A stretch of DNA of 64,000 nucleotides, from the NCBI RefSeq assembly GCF_014646335.1, contig NZ_BMNG01000010.1, positions 186,001 through 250,000 of the forward strand, written 5' to 3'. The stretch comes from Streptomyces lasiicapitis. GTDB taxonomy: Bacteria > Actinomycetota > Actinomycetes > Streptomycetales > Streptomycetaceae. This document shows positions 42,173-50,023 of this stretch, in pieces. The position numbers and the translations under genes are program-made. Every line of letters begins with the position of its first letter. The stretch's first letter is position 1. Below the pieces are notes generated by a model. The model worked only from the letters and a program-made list of their open reading frames with translations. It did no database searches and was not told the DNA's origin.

Positions 42173-43159
42173 ATGACCATGAACACTGCTCCGACTCTGC
42201 TTCCCATAGCTCCCGGTGTCCACGTCTGGGCCCCCGGCTCGACCGGGAGCTGGGGACTCGCCAACTGCGGACTGCTCACCGCGGGCGGCCAAGCGGTCCT
42301 GATCGACACGCCGTACACCCTGAACCTGACCGACGACTTCCTCGCTGCGGCCCACGAGGCCGCCGGGCCCGGCGTCGACATCAGCGCCGTCCTGACGACG
42401 CACGGCAACGGCGACCACAGCTGGGGCAACCAGCGGGTGACCGGCGCCGAGATCGTCGCCACGCACCGCACGCTGGAGCACCAGTGCTTCGAGCCGAGCC
42501 CGGAGCAGTTGGTCCACCTCGTCGAGGGCACCGACCCGGAGCAGCCGCTCGGCTGGTACTTCCGCCGGCACTTCGGCCGGTTCGACTTCGGCGGCATCAC
42601 CGTGCAGAAGCCCACGAAGACGTTCCGGGACCGCATGGATCTCCGGGTGGGCGACATGCCCGTGGAGTTGTACGAGGTGGGGCCCGCGCACACCGTCGGC
42701 GACCTGGTCGTACGGCTTCCCGAGCAGCGGGTCGTGTTCGCCGGTGACGTCGTCTTCGCCGGTGACCACGTGTGCCACTGGTCGGGGCCGCTGGAGAGCG
42801 TGGTCGGCGCCTGTGAGCGCATTCTCGGCTGGGAGCCCGAACTCATCGTGCCGGGCCACGGTCCGGTGCTCGACCCGGACGGGCTGCGGGCCCACATCGG
42901 GTATCTGCGGGACCTCGCCGAGCAGGCGCGCACGCTGCACGCGCGCGGGCTCTCGCCGGTGGCGGCCGCGCGGCACCTCATCGAGGAGGACCGCTACCCG
43001 GATCTGCACCTTCCGGAGCGCATGGTCATCACCCTGGCGTCCGAGTTCCGCCACCTCGACCGCGACGAAGCCGAGCCCGACATCCTGTCCCTGATGGACG
43101 ACTGCTCGCGCATCGCCTGGGACCGCGCCGGGGTCGCACCGGTCCCGCAGGCCGGCTGA
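42173..43159 (+). CDS. MBL-fold metallo-hydrolase with HGNGDH metal motif
   Basis: A 328-residue metallo-beta-lactamase-fold protein. The metal motif is THGNGDHSWGN: the usual H-x-H-x-D-H has Asn in place of the second His. Other ligands are visible in GPAHTVGDLVV, VVFAGDVVFAGDHVCHW and LIVPGHGPVL. A helical C-terminal tail (about 230-320) resembles substrate-pocket helices of alkyl-sulfatase or lactonase-like members. The Asn variant is known in some MBL branches and may bind one metal rather than two. It is directly downstream of the MmyB-type regulator. Substrate unknown. Confidence 0.88.
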   Translation: MTMNTAPTLLPIAPGVHVWAPGSTGSWGLANCGLLTAGGQAVLIDTPYTLNLTDDFLAAAHEAAGPGVDISAVLTTHGNGDHSWGNQRVTGAEIVATHRTLEHQCFEPSPEQLVHLVEGTDPEQPLGWYFRRHFGRFDFGGITVQKPTKTFRDRMDLRVGDMPVELYEVGPAHTVGDLVVRLPEQRVVFAGDVVFAGDHVCHWSGPLESVVGACERILGWEPELIVPGHGPVLDPDGLRAHIGYLRDLAEQARTLHARGLSPVAAARHLIEEDRYPDLHLPERMVITLASEFRHLDRDEAEPDILSLMDDCSRIAWDRAGVAPVPQAG

Positions 43160-43426
43160 CGGCGTACCGTCGCCCGGACATCGCCTGGCGGGCAGACCCA
43201 GCCCTCGCCGTTCCGGCGGCCGGAATACGGGCGCCGCGAATTCCACCGGTCGAAATACCGAACGGCCCTGCGGGGCAAAGGAGTTGCGCGGCGTACGCGG
43301 ACAGGATGGGGTTCTCGCGTTGGCGTGCCGACACGGTCGGGGGAACGCCGACACGCGCCGAGCAGGGTTCTCCCCCCATCGCTCGGTGCGGCGCCGGTCA
43401 GGCGGGGGCACCGCCGGACCGGCCAT

Positions 43427-43460
43427 GAATGCCGCCGCCGTCCCCCCGGCGGCGGCATTC
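43427..43460. terminator. Perfect 14-bp hairpin, first of a pair
   Basis: Arms GAATGCCGCCGCCG (43427-43440) and CGGCGGCGGCATTC (43447-43460) flank a TCCCCC loop. Very stable; probably terminates transcription from the MBL-fold gene 270 bp upstream, or from the other direction. Confidence 0.7.
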
Positions 43461-43509
43461 GCATGCGCGCCCGCACCCAGGCGAACACCCACCCTGGGCC
43501 CGAGCGCAC

Positions 43510-43543
43510 AGGAGCCGCCGCCCCGGGCAGGGCGGCGGCTCCT
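43510..43543. terminator. Perfect 14-bp hairpin, second of a pair
   Basis: Arms AGGAGCCGCCGCCC (43510-43523) and GGGCGGCGGCTCCT (43530-43543) flank a CGGGCA loop. It has the same size and a similar GCCGCCGCC core as the hairpin 50 bp upstream. Confidence 0.7.
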
Positions 43544-43622
43544 GGTCGTTCAGTGTCCTTCTGGTCGTTGAGGGTCCTTGAGGTCGTTCAAGGTCGTTCA
43601 AGGTCCTTCAGGTCGTTCGGTC
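43543..43622 (+). repeat. Microrepeat of GGTCGTT / GGTCCTT units
   Basis: The motif GGTCGTTCAA and variants (GGTCGTTGAG, GGTCCTTGA, GGTCCTTCA) occurs about seven times in close succession. It begins where the second hairpin ends. No coding role is apparent. Confidence 0.7.
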
Positions 43623-43740
43623 GAGAGTGGGGCATCGGGACAGGGACCGGTCGGCTCGGATCTCTCCCGTGCTTCTCGTTCGCGCGTCTGTCGTCCCCGC
43701 TCTCGCGCAGGCGCTCACCTGGCGTGAGCGGTCAAGCTGT

Positions 43741-44193
43741 TCACACCTCCACTTCGAGGCACACGAGCCGCTTGTCCTTGCGGGCGGTGAGGGCGGCCTC
43801 CCACATGGGCTTGACGAACGGCGGGATCAGCGACGCGTCGATCCGCTCGGGGGACGCGAAGCGGTACTCCCCCGGGCCGTCATCGCGCAGCGTGATGGCA
43901 CGCCGCTGTTCGGCGCTGACCTCCCCGGCGTCGAAGATGTAGTACACGCGCGGCATCAAGCCGTCGGAGTCGACCCAGGCGACCACGAGCAGGTCCCCCA
44001 TCTCGACGTCCAGGCCGAGTTCCGAGCGGATCTCCCGGGCGCAGGCGGCGCTCGGGCTCTCCCCCGCCTCGACATGGCCCCCCGGAAGGTTCCAGTAGGC
44101 CGTGTACATCGGGTTCACCATCAGTACATCGCCGTGCTCATCGGCGATGATGGCCCCTGCCGAAGCGGCTAGGGACGTAGCAGTAGCATCCAT
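43741..44193 (-). CDS. Nudix hydrolase-like protein, box variant REIRSE
   Basis: A 150-residue paralogue of the Nudix protein at 38742-39224. SAGAIIADEHGDVLMVNPMY leads to NLPGGHVEAGESPSAACARE and IRSELGLDV: G-x5-E-x7-R-E-I-x-S-E-x-G, where the first Glu of the final pair is Ser. The paralogue instead lacks the second Glu. The rest (WVDSDGLMPRVYYIFDAGEV, ERIDASLIPPFVKPMWEAAL, KDKRLVCLE) is shared nearly residue for residue. ATG at 44193 has AGGAAG upstream. A conserved promoter-like motif lies about 580 bp upstream at 44770-44790. Confidence 0.85.
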   Translation of the reverse strand: MDATATSLAASAGAIIADEHGDVLMVNPMYTAYWNLPGGHVEAGESPSAACAREIRSELGLDVEMGDLLVVAWVDSDGLMPRVYYIFDAGEVSAEQRRAITLRDDGPGEYRFASPERIDASLIPPFVKPMWEAALTARKDKRLVCLEVEV

Positions 44194-44878
44194 GGCATCT
44201 TCCTGAATTAGCCCCGTCATGACGTGAGCACGGCTCATCAGGATCGGGCGGCTCGGCGAGCGGGGTCCCCAACCCCGCCCAGTGGGAGCGAGGACGGGCA
44301 TCGCTCGCTCCCGGCAGTGCCGCGGTCCTCCGGGCAAGGCGCCCCCGCGCCCCGTTGAGAACCGCGACCGCTGACTTTCCATGGGCCGCACCACCAAGGA
44401 GCTCATGGTGCCGAGATGTGTCGCCACCTCTTCATCGCTCCTCCCCGCCCCACCGTGGTCCAGCACGGGCCACGACGGTCCTGGCATCACCTGACGAAAC
44501 GCTCGTTCCATCCGCAGGGGCCGACCAATCCCCGGGAAAAGCCACCGCAGTTGGGCGGGCGAGCCCATGGATACTGCGGCGCGGCATCATCACCGAACGG
44601 GGTATGAGCAGGACCGATGACTTGTCAGCCGGACGTCCCCCACCCCCATGTGGGAACCCGGCAACAGTTCATACGGACGAATGGAACATCCGGGCAGGAT
44701 TCGTTCCCCGTCAGAGCCAGCCTGCCCCCGGCTCCGGCGTAGACAGATCCTGATGCACTATCACAGGCGGTGTCAACGATTGAGAACGACGCATGTCATG
44801 GGCGTGCGCCCCCGATGAACCCGCGGAGTGCTCCCCTCGGCGCTTTCGGTGCACCACAACGCGCGTAGCGCGACCCCG
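44194..44878. other. Intergenic region upstream of the second Nudix gene
   Basis: About 685 bp. No reading frame has coding character. It contains at 44770-44790 a motif also found upstream of the ImmA/IrrE-like gene, oriented toward the Nudix gene. The rest shows nothing I can name. Confidence 0.5.
44770..44790 (-). promoter_or_regulatory. Shared promoter/operator-like motif, copy 1
   Basis: On the minus strand the site reads GTCGTTCTCAATCGTTGACA plus C. It shares GTCGT-N2-TCAAT-N-GTTGACAC with copy 2 at 45635-45655. TTGACA inside it is a good -35 hexamer; no strong -10 follows. It points toward the second Nudix gene. Confidence 0.5.
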
Positions 44879-45562
44879 CTAGAGGCGCCCTCGACCGCCC
44901 TCGGGACCGCCGTCCGCTCTACGTCCCTGAACCACCTTGACCAGCTCGTCCAGGGCCGGAAGCAGGTCCCGCAGCGTGTCGATCTGCGCGCCGTCGGCCG
45001 TGCTGCGCAGGGCGATCGAGCGGGCGCCCAGCTCCTGGAGCACCGCCCGCGTGGCCAGCTTCGGCAGGTCCTCGTTGACCATCCGACGAAGGTACGTGAT
45101 CAGCGCGGCGCCTTCGGTGCGGGAGCAGAAACCCTCCGGTGCGCCGTAGAAGAGCTCCAGGCGGGCGGCGTGGTCGTGGTTCGCGCCGCGTTCGCCGTTG
45201 AGGAGGTTCGAGACGTGCTGTGCGGAGATTCCGGTGGCCCTCGAGATCTCCCTCAGTCCGTACGCCTCCTTGCCCGCGGGGGTCTCCTTGAGGCGGGTCC
45301 GCTGCAGGAAGCGCAGCCGCTGCTGGAACAGGGCCTTGCGGAAGAGTTCGCGGGCGTTCTTCTCCCGGGGCTCCTCCTCGGGGAGTTCACCGGCCAGCAG
45401 GGAGCGCACCCGCTCCGGCTCGATGCCGGTCGCGCGGGAGATGAGCACGGCGTCCAGGAGGCGTCCGCGCGAGGTGCCGAGCCGCAGGGCGTAGGCGTCG
45501 ACGTCGTCGAGCAGACGGGCGATCTCGTGTCCGGGCGCCGGTTGGTGGTCGGCTGCGTTCAC
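44879..45562 (-). CDS. HTH regulator of the MAB_1171c-type trio
   Basis: A 227-residue protein with a helical N-terminus (IARLLDDVDAYALRLGTSRG), a segment VLISRATGIEPERVRSLLAG that looks like a first HTH, and a second XRE-like HTH, YGLREISRATGISAQHVSNL then LNGERGANHDHAARLELFYG. The C-terminal helices (LITYLRRMVNEDLPKLATRA) probably dimerise. GTG at 45562 was chosen because GGAGA lies 7 bp upstream; the frame is open further up. It is divergent from the ImmA/IrrE-like and MAB_1171c-type genes. In Streptomyces I recall this trio as conserved, with the HTH protein as the likely repressor cleaved or sensed by the metallopeptidase. Confidence 0.82.
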   Translation of the reverse strand: MNAADHQPAPGHEIARLLDDVDAYALRLGTSRGRLLDAVLISRATGIEPERVRSLLAGELPEEEPREKNARELFRKALFQQRLRFLQRTRLKETPAGKEAYGLREISRATGISAQHVSNLLNGERGANHDHAARLELFYGAPEGFCSRTEGAALITYLRRMVNEDLPKLATRAVLQELGARSIALRSTADGAQIDTLRDLLPALDELVKVVQGRRADGGPEGGRGRL

Positions 45563-46009
45563 CTGAAGGTCTCCATGGGCCACGGAACTCGTTGGGCGCC
45601 CTGAGGGTATCCGCCTCAACCGTCCCCGGCCAGCGTCGTCTTCAATTGTTGACACAGCGTTGGCCGTACACTGTTCGACTTTCGGGTGATTCCGGCGCAC
45701 TGCCCTCGCTCCGGTCCAATGACAGGGCCGTCCTTGACCGTTGAGTCTTAGCGGCGCCGCCGGTCCCTCGCGTCAACCGCCTGATAATGTCCCTGCGCAG
45801 GTCAGCGGGCACACGCCCGCCACGTAGGGGACGGGGAGCGTGAACGGCCGATGAGAGGCGCCAGCGCACGGGCGCAGGTCCCGTGTGTCGCGGATCCGGC
45901 ACGAAGAGCGGGGACGGGGCACAGGGCACGCGAGGTACGCGGGACCGTGCTGCCGCCGCCCGTCGGGCGTCCCGGGTCCGCAGCCGATCCGCGCCGGGAG
46001 AGCTGAACC
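45563..46009. other. Divergent control region of the HTH / ImmA trio
   Basis: About 450 bp separating the HTH gene (minus) from the ImmA-like gene (plus). It contains copy 2 of the shared motif at 45635-45655. Further TTGAC-type elements are at 45733 (TTGACCGTTGAGTC). No small gene is supported. Confidence 0.55.
45635..45655 (+). promoter_or_regulatory. Shared promoter/operator-like motif, copy 2
   Basis: The plus strand reads GTCGTCTTCAATTGTTGACA plus C, sharing GTCGT-N2-TCAAT-N-GTTGACAC with copy 1. Downstream TACACT (12 bp) or TGTTCG (17 bp) might serve as -10. It points toward the ImmA/IrrE-like gene 350 bp away and may be the binding site of the divergent HTH protein. Confidence 0.5.
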
Positions 46010-46645
46010 GTGCCGACCGTCGGCGCCCCCGCCGTGTGGCACCACACCGGCCGGGCGCGCGTCGCCGACGCCTCGACCCGCATCCGCTCCGCCGTGCGCA
46101 AGCGCCGTGCCTGGGCCAGGGCGCGCCGGCGGGCCGTCCGCATCATCCACGACGACCTCGGTCTGCGGCCCGGCCAGGGCCTCCAGGAGCTCGTCGACGC
46201 CGTCGCCCGCGAGCGCGGCAGGACCATCACCGTCCTGAAGCTGTCCCTCCCCACCCACGTCAGCGGGTTCTGCGTGCAGGGGGACGTGGACGACACCGTC
46301 GTCATCACCTCCCACACCAGCGAACGACAGGGCCTGCACGTCCTGTTGCACGAGCTGTACCACCTGCTCAGCGGCCGCGCGCCGGACGTGGATCCGTACG
46401 CCGTCACCGCCTGCGACCTCCTCGACGCGCACGATCTCGCCGAGCAGATGCCCTCCCTCCCCGTCGACGCGGTGCGGGAGGTGCTGACCCGCCCCGCCCA
46501 GCTCCGTACCGGCTACGAGGAGGACGAGGAGTGGGCGGCCGAGGTCTTCGCCACCGTCGGCCTGTTGATGCTGTCCCTCGACAGGGCGGGCGGTCACGCC
46601 GGATCGCTCACCTCGTCCTTCACCAACCGGCACGCCGGCCTCTGA
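46010..46645 (+). CDS. ImmA/IrrE-like metallopeptidase-fold protein
   Basis: A 211-residue protein. An Arg/Ala-rich N-terminus with RIRSAVRKRRAWARARRRAV precedes HDDLGLRPGQGLQELVDAVA. The zinc motif is HELYH (about H114-E115-x-x-H118) within HVLLHELYHLLSGRAPD, and a downstream Glu in EDEEWAAEVFATVGLLML fits the third ligand position. ImmA/IrrE proteases cleave cognate repressors in response to signals. GTG at 46010 has GGGAG upstream. Its TGA overlaps the next gene's ATG (TGATG), so the membrane protein is translationally coupled. Confidence 0.87.
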   Translation: MPTVGAPAVWHHTGRARVADASTRIRSAVRKRRAWARARRRAVRIIHDDLGLRPGQGLQELVDAVARERGRTITVLKLSLPTHVSGFCVQGDVDDTVVITSHTSERQGLHVLLHELYHLLSGRAPDVDPYAVTACDLLDAHDLAEQMPSLPVDAVREVLTRPAQLRTGYEEDEEWAAEVFATVGLLMLSLDRAGGHAGSLTSSFTNRHAGL

Positions 46646-47868
46646 TGTGGCACGCGCTGCTGACCGTGCTCGGCCTGAGCGCCGCCGCGATCGCCTTCAC
46701 CGTCGCCGTCGGCAAGGCGCTGGCGGCCCGCCGCGAGCCGGCGCGCACGCTCAAGCTCACGGCGTCGTCCCTGTTCCACTCGGGGACCATCTTCCTGCTG
46801 GGCACGCCGGCCGTGTACAGCGCCGTCGGCACCGTCTTCGGCGCTCCCCATCTGGCGGCCCTGCTCATCAACACCGTGGGTCTGCTGTGCGTCGGCCATG
46901 CCCACCTGATGGCCGTGCTGTGGCATCCCGCGCACGGCGACGGCGAGCCCCCGCGCCGCCAGGTCCTCGCCTGGGCCCCGCTCTACGGGGGCACCGTCCT
47001 CGCCATGGCGGTCCTGTACGCGCTGGCCGATCCGGCCGGTGAGGCGCGGCCGCTCCTTTTCGCACCCGACTACGTGCACTCGCCCCAAGTCCTCGCCTTC
47101 CATCTCGTCTACTTCGTGGCGCTGTTCGCCGTCGTCACAGCCACGGTGCTGCGGTGCCGGGCGCTCCTGGCGTCGCAGGGGCCGCGGCTGACGCCGGAAC
47201 TGCGGCGGTGCGTGCGCGAGTTCGCGCTCGCCGTGGGCCTGGACCTCGCCCATGTCTGCTGCGTCGCGGCGGCGATGATCGGGGCGGCGGGCGGGCTGCG
47301 GCTCGACGGGCTCGCGGAGGCCGCGTGGCTGACGACGGCCGCGAGCGGGCTCGTCGCCAACTACAGCCTCGTACGCCTGTCGCTCGCCGCCCGCCGCCAG
47401 GAGCGGCGCGACCACCAGACGCTGCGCCCCCTGTGGCAGACCGTCGTGCGCGCCGACCCTCAACTCGTCCTCGCCCCCGGCCTCCTGTGGGGTGGCTGGG
47501 ACACCCGCATCGCCCTCTCCCGCAGGCTCGTCGAGATCCGCGACGGCGCCCGCAGCCTGAGCCCCTGGATGAGCAGCGCGCCCGCCCGCGCCGTGGAGCA
47601 GCTTGCCCGGCGCGGCTTCGTCGGCTTCGACCTCGTGGCGGCGCAGGCGGCGGCGACTCTTCTGTACGCCGCCGACGCCCGCGGCAACGGCCGCCCACCG
47701 GCCGACTCCGCCACGCTCCTGGCGGCGCTCCCCGGGGAGGACGTACCCGCGACAGCGGAACGCGCCCACCTGGTGCTTGTGGCCCGCCATCTCGACCACC
47801 CGGTGGTCCTGGAGGCGCTGGTGCTGGCGCGGCGCGCGCGGGCGGGGGCGGGGGTGGGGCGGAGGTAG
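46645..47868 (+). CDS. MAB_1171c family putative membrane transporter/sensor
   Basis: A 407-residue protein with six or seven N-terminal transmembrane helices (about 1-260; for example LLTVLGLSAAAIAFTVAVGK, VLAFHLVYFVALFAVVTATV). A cytoplasmic C-terminal domain of about 140 residues follows (HQTLRPLWQTVVRADPQLVL, TRIALSRRLVEIRDGARSLS), matching the DUF6545-type tail of this family. ATG at 46645 overlaps the preceding stop. I recall the family beside an HTH regulator and an ImmA-like protein, exactly as here. The trio may sense a membrane or small-molecule cue and control transcription by proteolysis; not established. Confidence 0.86.
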   Translation: MWHALLTVLGLSAAAIAFTVAVGKALAARREPARTLKLTASSLFHSGTIFLLGTPAVYSAVGTVFGAPHLAALLINTVGLLCVGHAHLMAVLWHPAHGDGEPPRRQVLAWAPLYGGTVLAMAVLYALADPAGEARPLLFAPDYVHSPQVLAFHLVYFVALFAVVTATVLRCRALLASQGPRLTPELRRCVREFALAVGLDLAHVCCVAAAMIGAAGGLRLDGLAEAAWLTTAASGLVANYSLVRLSLAARRQERRDHQTLRPLWQTVVRADPQLVLAPGLLWGGWDTRIALSRRLVEIRDGARSLSPWMSSAPARAVEQLARRGFVGFDLVAAQAAATLLYAADARGNGRPPADSATLLAALPGEDVPATAERAHLVLVARHLDHPVVLEALVLARRARAGAGVGRR

Positions 47869-47887
47869 GCGAGCCCCGGGGCGGCCG

Positions 47888-48240
47888 CGCTCGGGAAGGC
47901 GGCCGGGACAGCTCACCTCGTACGGGGCGGCGCGGCCCACGCCCAGGGACAGCGCCGGACTGGCCTGTGGCGAGGTGTCTTGTCAGCAGGACCAGAGCCG
48001 CCCACGCTCGGCAAGACGACCGGGACAGCTCACCTCGTACAGAGCGGCGCGACCCGCGGCCCGCGACCGGGGACAGCTCCGGCCTCGGCGCCGGACCGGC
48101 CTGAAGCCGAGGTGTCTCGTCGGCAGGACCGGGGTCGGCCGCGCGTGGCAAGGCGGTCGGGGCGGCTCGGCTCGTACGGAGCGGGGCGGGCCACGGCCGG
48201 GGACAGTCCCGGGTTCAGCGCCGGACAGACCTGAGGCGGC
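47888..48240. repeat. Three imperfect tandem repeats of about 100-137 bp
   Basis: Units begin CGCTCGGGAAGGC (47888), CGCTCGGCAAGAC (48005) and CGCGTGGCAAGGC (48142). Each continues with a CTCG-CCTCGTACNGNGCGG type segment, a GCGCCGGAC-GGCCTG type segment and, in the first two, GAGGTGTCTYGTCRGCAGGAC. Copies are about 117, 137 and 99 bp, the last cut by the TetR stop codon. Divergence of about 20-25% suggests an old duplication. No coding frame runs through. Confidence 0.8.
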
Positions 48241-48861
48241 TCACGCACGGTCGACCGTGCTGCCCGTCCCGACCGCCCCGTCCAGCAGCGGTCCGAGCTC
48301 CCGTGCCGCCGTCTTCAGCGCGCGTACGTCCCGTTCCGCGCGGGCCATCAGCAGGGCCCCCTCCACCGTGCTGACCATGAGCATGGCGAGTGCTTCGGCG
48401 CGGGCGGTGGGCACGTTCATGTCCGTGAGTGCCTGGGCCACCGGGCCGGTCCAGGCGGCGAACGCCGCGGCCGTGGCCGTCCGCGTGGACTCGCTGTCCT
48501 CCGCGCAGTCGATGACGGCCGCGGCGACGGGGCAGCCGGACCCCGCGTCCGGCGTCTCCAGCTCGTCCGTCCACTGGCGCACCATCGCGGCGAACAGCCC
48601 GCTCGGCGTCGGCTCGGCCATCGCCGCGACGAACCGCGCGACCTGCCCCGCCGCGTACCGCCCCGCCCACTCCACGGCCTCGTTGACCAACTGCTCCTTG
48701 CCGCCGGGGAAGTAGTGCTGGAGGGAGCCGCGCGGCGCCCGCGCGTGCGCGACGACGTCCCGCATGCCGGTGGCGCCGACACCGCCCCGGCGCATCAACT
48801 GAACCGCGCTGAACACCATGCGCTCGCGCGGACCCCGCCCGGACACCTCGCCTGCCGCCAC
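48241..48861 (-). CDS. TetR/AcrR family transcriptional regulator
   Basis: A 206-residue regulator. The N-terminal HTH has GVGATGMRDVVAHARAPRGS then LQHYFPGGKEQLVNEAVEWA. The C-terminal ligand domain has GSGCPVAAAVIDCAEDSEST and PTARAEALAMLMVSTVEGAL, a LmrA/YxaF-like pattern. GTG at 48861 with GGTGGAGG upstream. It is divergent from the dehydrogenase gene, and a perfect 18-bp palindrome at 48963-48980 lies between them, so it probably represses both genes. Confidence 0.92.
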   Translation of the reverse strand: MAAGEVSGRGPRERMVFSAVQLMRRGGVGATGMRDVVAHARAPRGSLQHYFPGGKEQLVNEAVEWAGRYAAGQVARFVAAMAEPTPSGLFAAMVRQWTDELETPDAGSGCPVAAAVIDCAEDSESTRTATAAAFAAWTGPVAQALTDMNVPTARAEALAMLMVSTVEGALLMARAERDVRALKTAARELGPLLDGAVGTGSTVDRA

Positions 48862-48962
48862 GTCGCCGCCTCCACCTCACTCACCGCGCGCCCCGTGGGC
48901 GAAGCCCGCCACGGTCGCCGCGTACGCCGAATTCCCTGGGCCGCACCGTACTTCGCCCGCTA

Positions 48963-48980
48963 CTATGACAGCTGTCATAG
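48963..48980. promoter_or_regulatory. Perfect 18-bp palindrome, probable TetR operator
   Basis: CTATGACAGCTGTCATAG is fully self-complementary. It lies 45 bp before the dehydrogenase start and 101 bp before the TetR start. The size and position fit a TetR-family operator that controls both divergent genes. Confidence 0.8.
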
Positions 48981-49025
48981 ACGGCTTGGTCGAGGGCCCC
49001 CGCGGGCCAGAGGCAGGAGTGCGCG

Positions 49026-49916
49026 ATGGACGTGGGGTTCATAGGTCTCGGGGTCATGGGGCAGCCCATGGCGCTCCAACTCGCGCGGTCCGGCGCGCGG
49101 TTGATCGTCTGGAACCGCACGGCTGCCAAGTGCGCACCGCTGCGCGCGGCAGGGGCGCGGGTGGCGGCGACCGTCGACGAGGTCTTCGAGGAGGCGCCCG
49201 TCGTCATCCTCATGCTGGCGAGCAACGCCGCGATCGACTCGGCGCTCGGCCGGGACACGGAGGCGTTCGGTCCGCGGGTCGCGGGGCACACGATCGTGCA
49301 CATGGGGACGACGTCGCCCGAGTACTCGCGCGATCTCGCGGCGGACGTGCGCGCGGCGGGCGGGCGCTACGTGGAGGCGCCGGTGTCCGGGTCGCGCGAA
49401 CCGGCCGAGGCGGGGCAGTTGGTGGCGATGCTCGCGGGTGAGGCGGAGGACGTGGCGGCGGTGCGGCCGTTCGTCGAGCCCATGTGCAAGGAGACGTTCC
49501 TGTGCGGCCAGGTGCCGGACGCGCTGCTGATGAAGCTGGCAGTGAACCTCTTCCTGATCACCACGGTGACGGGCCTGGCCGAGTCGTTCCACTTCGCGGA
49601 GCGGCAGGGCCTGGACACGAAACTGTTCCTGAACGTGCTCGACGCCGGGCCGATGGCGAGCGGCGTCTCACGGATGAAGTCGCCGAAGCTGCTCTCCGGG
49701 GACTTCGGCGTGCAGGCGGCCGCCCTGGACGTCCTCACGAACAACCGCCTCGTCGCCGAGGCGGCGCGCTCGTCGGGCGTGGCCTCGCCGCTCCTCGACG
49801 TCTGCCACAGGCTGTTCGCCGACACCGTGGCGCTGGGGCACGGCGGCCTGGACATGGTGGCGGTGCTGCGGGCGATCGAGGCCCGCACGGACGCGCCCGG
49901 TCCCGCCTCCGCCTGA
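49026..49916 (+). CDS. NAD(P)-dependent 3-hydroxyisobutyrate dehydrogenase-like enzyme
   Basis: A 296-residue beta-hydroxyacid dehydrogenase. The N-terminus is the cofactor fold DVGFIGLGVMGQPMALQLAR (G-x-G-x-x-G) with a WNRT segment after strand 2 that hints at NADP preference. The substrate motif is VEAPVSGSREPAEAGQLVAM, and the catalytic Lys is in ALLMKLAVN. The C-terminal helices match the family. It reduces or oxidises a short hydroxyacid or an imine. ATG at 49026 is 45 bp after the palindrome, so regulation by the divergent TetR protein is likely. Confidence 0.9.
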   Translation: MDVGFIGLGVMGQPMALQLARSGARLIVWNRTAAKCAPLRAAGARVAATVDEVFEEAPVVILMLASNAAIDSALGRDTEAFGPRVAGHTIVHMGTTSPEYSRDLAADVRAAGGRYVEAPVSGSREPAEAGQLVAMLAGEAEDVAAVRPFVEPMCKETFLCGQVPDALLMKLAVNLFLITTVTGLAESFHFAERQGLDTKLFLNVLDAGPMASGVSRMKSPKLLSGDFGVQAAALDVLTNNRLVAEAARSSGVASPLLDVCHRLFADTVALGHGGLDMVAVLRAIEARTDAPGPASA

Positions 49917-49932
49917 TCGCCGATCACGCCGG

Positions 49933-49966
49933 GCGGCCCAGCCACCTGATGGGGTGACCGGGCCGC
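49933..49966. terminator. Imperfect hairpin terminator between convergent genes
   Basis: GCGGCCC (49933-49939) pairs with GGGCCGC (49960-49966); inner bases CCACC and GGGGTG can extend the stem around a TGAT loop. It separates the dehydrogenase and the MFS pump. Confidence 0.55.
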
Positions 49967-50023
49967 ACAACCGTGTTCGCTTCAGGAGGCCACGTACGCC
50001 TTCTTCAGAGAGCCACGTACGCG

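Larger units (their letters stand above)
43160..43740. other. Intergenic region with two large hairpins and a microrepeat
   Basis: About 580 bp between the convergent MBL gene and the second Nudix gene. No coding frame has support. It holds two near-equal perfect hairpins (43427-43460 and 43510-43543) and a GGTCGTT-type microrepeat, annotated separately. Confidence 0.6.

Noticed and set aside
47888..48240. CRISPR or IS-end interpretation of the tandem array
   Set aside because: Repeats are long, divergent and contiguous without unique spacers, and no transposase lies nearby.
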